Part shown: positions 57,119-64,000 of the stretch, one piece after another | Numbering within the stretch: position 1 is the first letter of the stretch | Layout of the letters: each line of letters opens with the position of its first letter | Assembly (NCBI GenBank): GCA_003243195.1 | Contig: QFQI01000007.1 | Location: 69,337 to 133,336 of the forward strand | DNA length: 64,000 nt | Direction: 5' to 3' | Source: Sphingomonas taxi | GTDB taxonomy: Bacteria; Pseudomonadota; Alphaproteobacteria; Sphingomonadales; Sphingomonadaceae | Made by a program: the position numbers and the translations under genes | Notes under the pieces: generated by a model | The model's database searches: none | Seen by the model: only the letters and a program-made list of their open reading frames with translations | What the model was told of the DNA's origin: nothing

Positions 57119-57913
57119 ATGGTGTCCGTCCCTCAGCCGAAAGGTGTCGCCATCCCGCTCGCCTGGCAAGCCGCCTTCTGGGGTCTGGTGTCCGGCTCGG
57201 CGCTGGTGCTGGGCGCCGCGATCGCCTGGATCGCGCCGTTGCCGCAGCGCGCGATCGCGGCGGTGATGGCGGTCGGATCGGGGGTGCTGATCTCCGCCGT
57301 CGCCTTCGACCTGATGGACGAAGCCTATACGCAGGGCGGGTTCGATGCGGCCGCCAGCGGCTTCATCGCGGGCGCGATCGTCTATACCGCCGCCAATATC
57401 ATCGTGTCGCGGCGCGGCGCGCGGCACCGCAAACGCTCCGGATCGGACTCCGGGGCGCGCCAGGTCGATGCGCAATCGGGCGCGGGGCTGGCGCTGGCGA
57501 TCGGCGCGCTGCTGGACGGCATTCCCGAATCGGTGGTGATCGGGGTCAGCCTGCTCGACGGCAGCGGCGTCAGCGAAGTCACCGTCGCGGCGGTGTTCCT
57601 GTCGAACGTGCCCGAGGGGCTGTCCAGCGCGGCGGGCATGAAGCGCGCGGGGCGCAGCGCGACCTATGTGTTCGGCCTGTGGAGCGGCATCGCGCTGATT
57701 TCCGGCGCGGCGGCGCTGCTGGGCCATCTCGCGCTGGCGGGGGCGGGCGCGGACGTGATCGCCGCCGTGACGGCGGTCGCGGCGGGCGCGATCCTGGCGA
57801 TGCTGGTCGACACGATGATCCCGGAAGCGACCGAACAAAGCCATGAATATTCGGGGCCGATCGCGGTGGCGGGCTTCCTGGCCGCGTTCATGCTGTCCAA
57901 GGCCGGCGGTTAG
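57119..57913 (+). CDS. ZIP family divalent metal transporter
   Basis: The 264-residue membrane protein has about 8 TM helices. The two metal-site helices are AIGALLDGIPESVVIGVSLL and AVFLSNVPEGLSSAAGMKRA, matching the HNxPEG pairs of ZIP proteins but with Asp for the first His and Ser for Gly, a variant seen in a bacterial subgroup. A basic loop (RRGARHRKRSGSDSG) stands where His-rich loops occur in others. It probably imports or exports Zn, Fe or Mn. Its stop overlaps the convergent MFS stop by 4 bases. Confidence 0.87.
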   Translation: MVSVPQPKGVAIPLAWQAAFWGLVSGSALVLGAAIAWIAPLPQRAIAAVMAVGSGVLISAVAFDLMDEAYTQGGFDAAASGFIAGAIVYTAANIIVSRRGARHRKRSGSDSGARQVDAQSGAGLALAIGALLDGIPESVVIGVSLLDGSGVSEVTVAAVFLSNVPEGLSSAAGMKRAGRSATYVFGLWSGIALISGAAALLGHLALAGAGADVIAAVTAVAAGAILAMLVDTMIPEATEQSHEYSGPIAVAGFLAAFMLSKAGG

Positions 57914-59115
57914 CGCCGGCCGCGCACCGGCACGATCGCGATCCCGCCGCACAGGGTGGTGGCCGCGAGAACCAGCAGCAGCGGGGTGAAGTCGCGCGGC
58001 GTCGCCAGCGTCCACGTCAGCAGCGGGCCGAGCAGCGCAGGCAGGGTGTTGGCGAGGTTGAGCAGCCCGAGATCGCGCCCGCGATGGCGCGGGTCGGGCA
58101 GCAACTGGATCGCGAAGGCGGAGTGCAGCGACAGGAACACCGCCGAGCCGATGGCGTGGATCGCGAACCCGATCGTCACGCTGGCGGGGTGCGGGACGAG
58201 CGCCATGACCAGCAGGCCGGTCGTGGCGGTCACCGCCGCGCAAAGAAGAAAGGGCTTGCGACGCCGCGCATGATCCGACCACCGCCCCACGAGCAGCGCG
58301 ATCGGCAGCGGCAGGACGTGGCAGATCGTCAGCAACGTACCGACCTGTGTCGCCAGTTCGGCGGAGGGCGTGCCCGGCGCCAGGCTCTGGAGGTAATAAA
58401 GCAGGTACAGCGACAGCGCGCTGCCCGCGACCTGCACCAGCAGCCGCGCCGCGCTGGCGACGATCAGGCTGCCGCGCCCGGACGGTTCGCCGTCCGCCGG
58501 CGCCGCGTCGGTCGCCGCCGCTGCCGTGGCGATCGGCGGGCGGCGCAGCACCAGCAGCGGCAGCAGCGCGGCGACGCTCGCCACCGCGACGCAGGCCAGC
58601 CGCGCATCGTTGTCGAGCCACGGCAAGGCCACCAGCAGCGCCGAGACGGCGGCCGCGCCGGGCGCGCCGAGCGCGAGCAGCCCGCCCGCCAGCCCACGCC
58701 GCGTATCGGGTATCTCGTCCGCCATGATCGCCATCAGCGGCGCGAGGATCGCGTTGATCGCGATCTGGAACAGCATCACCGCGCCGATGATCGCCACCGG
58801 CGTGGCGGCCGCCGCGACCAGCACATACGCCGCGACCAGCCCGGCCGCGCCGCCGCCGATCCACCGCCGCCGCCCGCCGCCCCGGGCCACCGAACGGTCG
58901 CTGAGCCAGCCGAACAGCACATTGGCGGCGCTCGCCACCAGTGCCCCGACGACCATTGTGAGGGTGAACACGCCGATCCGCGCATCGCCGGCGATCCGCT
59001 CCACCTTCATCGGCAACAGCAGCGACAGCAACGGCAGGTAGCCGATCACGGCCCCCGCATAGGCAAGCCCGAAGGCGGGCAGCAGCAGCCGGGAAGGGGA
59101 GGCGGAACGGGACAT
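57910..59115 (-). CDS. MFS transporter
   Basis: The 401-residue protein has about 12 TM helices, with LLPAFGLAYAGAVIGYLPLL as TM1, FGWLSDRSVARGGGRRRWIG (motif A) after TM2, and LLVGRWSDHARRRKPFLLCA in the second half. It resembles the glycoside/pentoside-like or sugar efflux and uptake MFS group (MFS_1), but the substrate cannot be told. It has no partner gene nearby. The 262-base gap upstream (59116-59377) contains only GC-rich short repeats, including GATGCTCCGGC twice. Confidence 0.82.
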   Translation of the reverse strand: MSRSASPSRLLLPAFGLAYAGAVIGYLPLLSLLLPMKVERIAGDARIGVFTLTMVVGALVASAANVLFGWLSDRSVARGGGRRRWIGGGAAGLVAAYVLVAAAATPVAIIGAVMLFQIAINAILAPLMAIMADEIPDTRRGLAGGLLALGAPGAAAVSALLVALPWLDNDARLACVAVASVAALLPLLVLRRPPIATAAAATDAAPADGEPSGRGSLIVASAARLLVQVAGSALSLYLLYYLQSLAPGTPSAELATQVGTLLTICHVLPLPIALLVGRWSDHARRRKPFLLCAAVTATTGLLVMALVPHPASVTIGFAIHAIGSAVFLSLHSAFAIQLLPDPRHRGRDLGLLNLANTLPALLGPLLTWTLATPRDFTPLLLVLAATTLCGGIAIVPVRGRR

Positions 59116-59377
59116 GCGACCGTGCCATGGTAGAGCGTGAGCGCCGGCGATCCAGCGAATAGCGCGCTTCCCGACCCGATCGAGCCACCGTCATCGCCCC
59201 GCCCGGCGGCCGCGACGCGGCGGGGCGCTTTCGGCCCGGGGGGTGCATTGCCCGTCGGTCGCGATGCTCCGGCATGCTACCCTCCTCGCGCCGCCCCCCG
59301 ACCGACAGCGCCGCCGCGCCGATGCTCCGGCCTGATCGGAAACACACGGTTCGATACGGGTTCCGTCCGGCCGGCGG

Positions 59378-61324
59378 CTATGCCGCGGCGCGGTGGCCGA
59401 TGACCGGATCGAGATCGGCCAGCCGCTCCACCGGCAGCGGCTCGGCAAAGAGGAAGCCCTGCGCCTGCTCGCAGCCGATGCGCAGCAGCGCCTCGAGCTG
59501 CGTGGCGGTTTCCACGCCCTCGGCCACGCATTGCAGCTCCAGCGCGCGGCACAGCCCGACGACGGATTCCACCACCGCCCAGCCGCGCGTGGCTTCCGCG
59601 CTGACCATGAAGCTGCGGTCGATCTTCACCTTGTCGAGCGGAAGCTGGTGCAGGTTGCTGAGGCTGGAATAGCCGGTGCCGAAATCGTCGAGGGCCACCT
59701 TCATGCCCAGGTCGCGCAACCGGCCCAGCACGCGCGCGGCGGCCTGCGCATCGCGCATCACGGCGGTTTCGGTCACCTCGATCCAGATCCGCGACGGCGC
59801 GATGCCCGATTCCGCGACCTCGCGCTCGATCCCGGCGATGGTGGCCGGGGAGTGCAGGTCGCAGGCGGAGATGTTGAAGGACAGCGCCAGTTCGCCCGGC
59901 AGGTCGCGCGCGGCGGCCAGTCCCTTGCGGAACACGGTCAGCGTGATGCTGTGGATCAGCGTCGAACGCTCGGCCACGGCGATGAAGTCCGACGGGGCGA
60001 CGTCACCCAGCAGCGGGCTGCGCCAGCGCGCCAGCACCTCCAGCGCCTGCACCGTGCCGGTGCGCGCGTGGACGATCGGCTGCGCGACGATGCGCAGTTC
60101 GTTGTCGAACACGCAGGATTGCAGCGCGGCCTCGATCGCGCGGTCGCGGCGGATCGCGGTTTCCAGGTTGGGCGTGAAGACGCACATGCCGCCGCCGTCG
60201 ACCCGCTTGGCATGATAGAGCGCATAATCGGCGCGATCGAACAGCGCCGCGCCCGTGTCGCCCGCGGTCGGGAACAGCGCCAGCCCCAGCGATCCGCCGA
60301 CGCAGATGCGCAACTCCCCGACCGTGAACGGTTGTTCGAAGCCCTGGCAGATGCGGTGCCCGAGCGTGGTCGCCGCCGCCGCGTCGCCGGGCACCAGCAG
60401 GCCGAATTCGTCGCCGCCCAGCCGGTAGAAGGTGGCGGACATGCCGACCGTCTCACGCACGCGACGCGACAGCTCCTTCAGCAGGATGTCGCCGACATGG
60501 TGGCCGTAGGTGTCGTTGACCGGCTTGAAGCGATCCAGGTCGAGCAGCCCGACCGCGAACGGCGCGCCGCCGCCCCGCGCGGCGAGCCGTTCCAGATCCT
60601 GCTGGAAGCGGCGGCGATTGGGCAGGCCGGTCAGGCTGTCGGTGCGCGCCAGGCGGTCGTTCTCCTCGTTCAGCCGCATCAGTTCGGCATGCTGGCGTTC
60701 CAGCTCGGCCTGCGCGGCGACCTGCGAACGGAAATAGTCGAAGCTGTTGAACAGCACGCGCAGGAGCACCACCACCACCAGCGTGACGTTCACCGCGATG
60801 ATCGTGTACGTCGGTTGCTGGCGTATCAGGCAGAAGCCGGCGAACATCGGGATGACGATGCCCGCGACCAGCAACGCGAGCTGTGGCAGCGGGATCAGGC
60901 AGAAGATGCAGCCGATCACCGTCGTCGTCAGGTAGATCGTGGCGTGCGCCTGCTCGAACGTGCCGCCGTAGCGCATCAGCAGCAGCAACCACCAGGCATA
61001 AGCAGTCGCCACCAACGCGGCGAACAGCGTGATGGTGCGAAGCCGGCGCCGCGCGTCCTCGGGCGTCGGTTCCTCACCGGTTCGCGATCGCCGCCACCAG
61101 TGCGTCATGCGCGTGATGCTGACCGTGAACAGCAGCGCCGGCGCGGCGACGGTCAGATAGGTCGGCGCCTCGCCATAATGCGTGATCGCCACCGCCAGCG
61201 AGTTGATGACCAGCAGCCCGTACAGCAACGGCAACTGGCGTTGCAGGTGCACCGCCTGCGCGACCGCGATCCGCGGCTCGTTTCCGATACCGGCGTACCA
61301 ACGGTACAGGCGCACATGCCACAT
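59378..61324 (-). CDS. Membrane GGDEF-EAL protein (cyclic di-GMP turnover)
   Basis: The 648-residue protein has an N-terminal membrane part with about six TM helices in three pairs (PLLYGLLVINSLAVAITHYG, ITLFAALVATAYAWWLLLLM, LALLVAGIVIPMFAGFCLIR), a short coiled coil, then GGDEF and EAL domains. The cyclase site RLGGDEFG (about 303-307) is intact, and the EAL domain has EVLAR in place of EALxR, EVTET, DDFGTGYSS, DKVKIDRSF and EGVET, so both activities are possible. The signal it senses is unknown. It follows the MscS gene by 68 bases on the same strand. Confidence 0.93.
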   Translation of the reverse strand: MWHVRLYRWYAGIGNEPRIAVAQAVHLQRQLPLLYGLLVINSLAVAITHYGEAPTYLTVAAPALLFTVSITRMTHWWRRSRTGEEPTPEDARRRLRTITLFAALVATAYAWWLLLLMRYGGTFEQAHATIYLTTTVIGCIFCLIPLPQLALLVAGIVIPMFAGFCLIRQQPTYTIIAVNVTLVVVVLLRVLFNSFDYFRSQVAAQAELERQHAELMRLNEENDRLARTDSLTGLPNRRRFQQDLERLAARGGGAPFAVGLLDLDRFKPVNDTYGHHVGDILLKELSRRVRETVGMSATFYRLGGDEFGLLVPGDAAAATTLGHRICQGFEQPFTVGELRICVGGSLGLALFPTAGDTGAALFDRADYALYHAKRVDGGGMCVFTPNLETAIRRDRAIEAALQSCVFDNELRIVAQPIVHARTGTVQALEVLARWRSPLLGDVAPSDFIAVAERSTLIHSITLTVFRKGLAAARDLPGELALSFNISACDLHSPATIAGIEREVAESGIAPSRIWIEVTETAVMRDAQAAARVLGRLRDLGMKVALDDFGTGYSSLSNLHQLPLDKVKIDRSFMVSAEATRGWAVVESVVGLCRALELQCVAEGVETATQLEALLRIGCEQAQGFLFAEPLPVERLADLDPVIGHRAAA

Positions 61325-61392
61325 GATGCTTTCGATCTTCCGGTCGTTCCTGGATGCGGTTCGAATGGTAATCGATATATCTGAAGATGAGG

Positions 61393-63768
61393 CTAAGGAC
61401 GATGCGTGTCGATCGCGTCGCGGCCGTCCACCAGTTCCAGCCGCTGCGGCACCGTGCCGATGTCGATCGCGTCTTCGCGGAAACGGCGCAGCAGCATGGT
61501 GAAGATCGCGCTGCGCGCGCCGTAGGCGGCGCGCGGCGAGGCGACATGCGCGAAGCAGTTGAAGAAGATGCGCCCGTCCGCGATCGAATCGATGAAGATC
61601 GCGGGCGCGGGATCGTCGAGCACCGCCGCTTCCTGCGCGAAGGCGGCGGCGACGATCGCGCGCACGCGGTCGGCATCGGTTTCCAGCGGCACCGCGAACT
61701 GGATCTGGATGCGGCCCAGCGGGCTGGCGAGCGTCTTGTTGAGCACCGACTTGGTGATGAGCTCCGAATTGGGGACGATCAGCGTGGAATGGTCGGCCAG
61801 CGCGATCTCGGTCGACCGCACGCTGATCCGCTTCACATCGCCTTCGTCGGTGCCGACGCGGATCCAGTCGCCGATCTTGATCGGTCGCTCCGCCAGCAGG
61901 ATCAGCCCGGAGACGAAATTGGAGGTGATCGCCTGCAGCCCGAAACCGATGCCGACCGACAGCGCGGAGAGCAGCAGCGCGATCCGCTCCACCCCGATGC
62001 CCAGCGAGGCGAGCGCCCAGATCACCGCCAGCGCGATGCCGACGTAGCGCGCGACGAGCCCGACCGAGTTGCGCGCCGATCCGTCGAGATCGGTCGCGGG
62101 CAGGTATTTTCCCTCCAGCCAGCCCATGAAGGCGCGCACGAGCGTGAGGCCGATGCACAGCACCACCACCCCGCGCACGATCGTGCCCGGCGAGATCGAG
62201 ACGCCGCCGACCTGCACCCCCTGCGCCAGCAGCCCGAGCCGGCCGAGCACCGTGCCGATCCCGCCGCCCGCGCCGAAGGGCGAGAAGAACAGCCCCAGCG
62301 CGGTCAGCGCCAGCACGACGCGCAGCACGCCGGAGAGCAGCACGCCGAACTGGTCGATCACCGCGCCGCGCAGCCCCAGTGCGCGCGACAGCGAGCGGCC
62401 GAGCGTGCTGTCGCGCGCGAACAGCGTGGTGGCGAGATCGTCGGCGGCGGTCATCAGCAGATAGGTCGCGCTGCCCAGCACCACGCCCCAGGCGATGAGC
62501 TGCATCAGGAACAGGGCGAACCCCAGGAAGCCGAGCAGGAGCGCCAGCGAGGCGAGGATCACCACGATCCACGCGAGCAGCGCGGCGGCGCCCAGCCCGG
62601 TGCGCGCCGGCGCGGCGGCATCCTGGTCCGCGCGGCTGGCGCGCAGCCGGCCGAGCGCGAGCAGCGCGCCGGCGAGCAGCACCAGGTGCAGGATGATCTC
62701 CGCCGCCTGCGTCGCGCCCAGCGCCGCCGCGCTGGCGCCGACCGCGACGTTGAACGCGTCCAGCATGTAGCCGATGAACGCGACGCCGGCGAGCAGCCAG
62801 CTGAACGGGCGCAGTTCCGCCGCCACGTCGTCGGCGATCGGCGCGACGCGCCAGCTCGGCTGGCTGCGCATCAGCAGTGCGCCGGTCGCCGACGCGGCGA
62901 AACCGGCGAAGGTGACGGCGACGATCACGCCGTCGGCCAGCCCGCCCCACGCCTCCGGCAGCAGCCGTGACCAGCGCAGCCCGGCCATCACCACGGTCGC
63001 GGCGAGCAGCGGGGCGAGCGTGCCGACCAGCACGCGCCAGATCGCGTTGGCGGAACGGCGGACGCGGTGCCCCGGCGCGCCTTCGACCAGGAAGCGCAGC
63101 GCCAGCCGGTGCGCGGCGGCGCGGCCCGGCAGCAGGATCGCGATTGCGGCGACGATCCCCAGCAGCGCCGGTCCCAGCCGCGCTGGCCATGGCAGGGTAG
63201 CGCGCCCGTCGTCCGCGATCTGCGCCGCGCCGCGCCGGGCCAGTCCCTCGATCCGGCGGATGTCGCGCGGCGCGGACTGGAATACCGCCGTCCAGAAGGC
63301 GGGGGAGATCGGCGACGGGCTGCGCGCGGCGATCGTCTGGCTGAACTGCTCGGCGGCATTCTGATCCAGCTCGGCGGCGAGCTGCTGCGCCTCCACCCCG
63401 ATCAGCCGCCCGCGCTTCACCTGCGAATCGAGCGCGACATGCTGCTGCGCCAGCCGGCGACGCTGCGCGCGAAGGTCGGGTGCCTCGGTCCTGGAGGCGG
63501 GGCCGAGGCCGGCGATACGCGCGTCGATCAGCGCGACCTGCTCGGCCAGGTCGGCGGTGGCGGCGGTGGCGGCGATGCGCGCGGCGACCGCACGGTCGCG
63601 CAGGCCGTCGCGCGCATCGTCCTCGATCCGCCGGTCCAGCGCCGCATCGACTGCACGCACGTCCGCCTCCGCCTGCGCGAGCCGCGCGGCGGGATCGTCG
63701 GGCGCCTGGGCGGAGGACGGGGCGGCCGGCAGCGCGAGCAGGAAGGCGAGGAGGAGACGCATCGACAT
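61393..63768 (-). CDS. DUF3772/MscS family mechanosensitive channel
   Basis: The 791-residue protein has a signal peptide (MSMRLLLAFLLALPAAPSSA), a periplasmic DUF3772 coiled domain (about 25-180), about 10 TM helices and the C-terminal MscS pore and beta domains: GIGFGLQAITSNFVSGLILL, ERPIKIGDWIRVGTDEGDVK and TLIVPNSELITKSVLN. Like MscK and YbdG-type proteins it should open on membrane tension to release osmolytes. Met at 63762 (MRLLL) is an alternative start. It may be co-transcribed with the GGDEF-EAL gene. Confidence 0.92.
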   Translation of the reverse strand: MSMRLLLAFLLALPAAPSSAQAPDDPAARLAQAEADVRAVDAALDRRIEDDARDGLRDRAVAARIAATAATADLAEQVALIDARIAGLGPASRTEAPDLRAQRRRLAQQHVALDSQVKRGRLIGVEAQQLAAELDQNAAEQFSQTIAARSPSPISPAFWTAVFQSAPRDIRRIEGLARRGAAQIADDGRATLPWPARLGPALLGIVAAIAILLPGRAAAHRLALRFLVEGAPGHRVRRSANAIWRVLVGTLAPLLAATVVMAGLRWSRLLPEAWGGLADGVIVAVTFAGFAASATGALLMRSQPSWRVAPIADDVAAELRPFSWLLAGVAFIGYMLDAFNVAVGASAAALGATQAAEIILHLVLLAGALLALGRLRASRADQDAAAPARTGLGAAALLAWIVVILASLALLLGFLGFALFLMQLIAWGVVLGSATYLLMTAADDLATTLFARDSTLGRSLSRALGLRGAVIDQFGVLLSGVLRVVLALTALGLFFSPFGAGGGIGTVLGRLGLLAQGVQVGGVSISPGTIVRGVVVLCIGLTLVRAFMGWLEGKYLPATDLDGSARNSVGLVARYVGIALAVIWALASLGIGVERIALLLSALSVGIGFGLQAITSNFVSGLILLAERPIKIGDWIRVGTDEGDVKRISVRSTEIALADHSTLIVPNSELITKSVLNKTLASPLGRIQIQFAVPLETDADRVRAIVAAAFAQEAAVLDDPAPAIFIDSIADGRIFFNCFAHVASPRAAYGARSAIFTMLLRRFREDAIDIGTVPQRLELVDGRDAIDTHRP

Positions 63769-63880
63769 GGCCGCGTCGTTAGCAGAAGGCGGGCGCGGTC
63801 GAGAACCCGACGCGCATGGTGGCTCGCGGCGCATCCGGCGGCGTCGGCGAAGCCCGATCCACACAATCGTCGCATCCCGG

Positions 63881-63931
63881 CAAAAAAACTGTCATCGAAT
63901 CGCTTGACCGCTTTCGAAGACCCCCTTAGAG
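63881..63931 (+). promoter_or_regulatory. Strong promoter-like region pointing out of the window
   Basis: An A run (CAAAAAAACTG, about 63880-63890) lies 14 bases before TTGACC (63904-63909), and TTAGAG (63926-63931) follows after 16 bases, with a GC-rich start region behind it. This layout of UP-like A tract, good -35 and GC discriminator is typical of rRNA or other highly expressed operons. No gene start lies before the window ends, so the target is unknown. Confidence 0.4.
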
Positions 63932-64000
63932 GGCTGTTCACCGCAGCGACGGACTTTCTGGTTCGGCTGAGGTGATCGCAAGGATGGGCGCTGGCCTTGA

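Overview
The window is a dense, very GC-rich stretch of bacterial chromosome that looks like an alphaproteobacterium of the sphingomonad type (Sphingomonas or a close relative). The reasons are the separate Fo operon atpI-atpB-atpE-atpF'-atpF with two b-type subunits, a RegB/RegA-type redox two-component pair, cytochrome bo3 without cyoE but with SURF1, metZ followed by apaG, the HWE-type kinase, and a promoter of the TTGAC-N14-GCTA-like alphaproteobacterial kind. Genes overlap by 1-4 bases or abut throughout. I see no transposase, phage gene, CRISPR array, tRNA or rRNA inside the window.

Layout. 1-9.7 kb: housekeeping genes (gshB start, yraN, rsmI, an LpoA-like lipoprotein, hemW, a CAP-domain protein, rdgB, rph, hrcA, grpE) and an MHS-type transporter. 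9.7-27.3 kb: a respiratory island with the quinol oxidase operon cyoABCD-SURF1, regBA, a glycosyltransferase/GH13 pair, a second five-gene oxidase operon (subunit II-cytochrome c fusion, subunit I-III fusion, a three-TM protein, CtaG, a triheme cytochrome c), an HWE histidine kinase and a Crp/Fnr regulator. 27.4-32.2 kb: a tripartite EmrAB-type efflux operon with a convergent TetR regulator and a perfect operator-like palindrome. 32.3-36.1 kb: YbbA/YbbP-like ABC transporter divergent from a TesA-like esterase, as in E. coli. 36.2-39.5 kb: mobA, two tiny ORFs, purB, radC. 39.6-43.3 kb: ydbH-ynbE-ydbL, an envelope lipid-transport set. 43.4-46.1 kb: ATP synthase Fo. 46.3-59.1 kb: DUF885 peptidase, uvrC, recO, leuB, a GT2-GtrA fusion, a GT39-type enzyme, metZ, apaG, a LysR regulator, a ZIP transporter and an MFS transporter. 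59.4-63.8 kb: a membrane GGDEF-EAL protein and a DUF3772/MscS channel. The last 230 bases hold a strong promoter-like signal pointing out of the window.

How it works together. Quinone oxidation (CyoABCD), cytochrome c oxidation (second oxidase), proton return through ATP synthase, and redox sensing (RegB with its GGVGNPF quinone motif and conserved Cys) lie within one region, suggesting a switchable aerobic respiratory chain. The most noteworthy non-coding signals are a two-copy structured intergenic element (about 735-871 and 38592-38722), two near-identical GGACA-N3-TGTCC palindromes upstream of efflux/transport or oxidase genes, nested palindromes between radC and ydbH, and a hairpin that would hide the metZ Shine-Dalgarno. 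The most noteworthy protein anomaly is a Gln at the K-channel lysine position of the second oxidase. No clear wholly new multi-gene system was found; the two-copy RNA-like element and the oxidase operon with its unrecognised three-TM protein are the best candidates for something undescribed.
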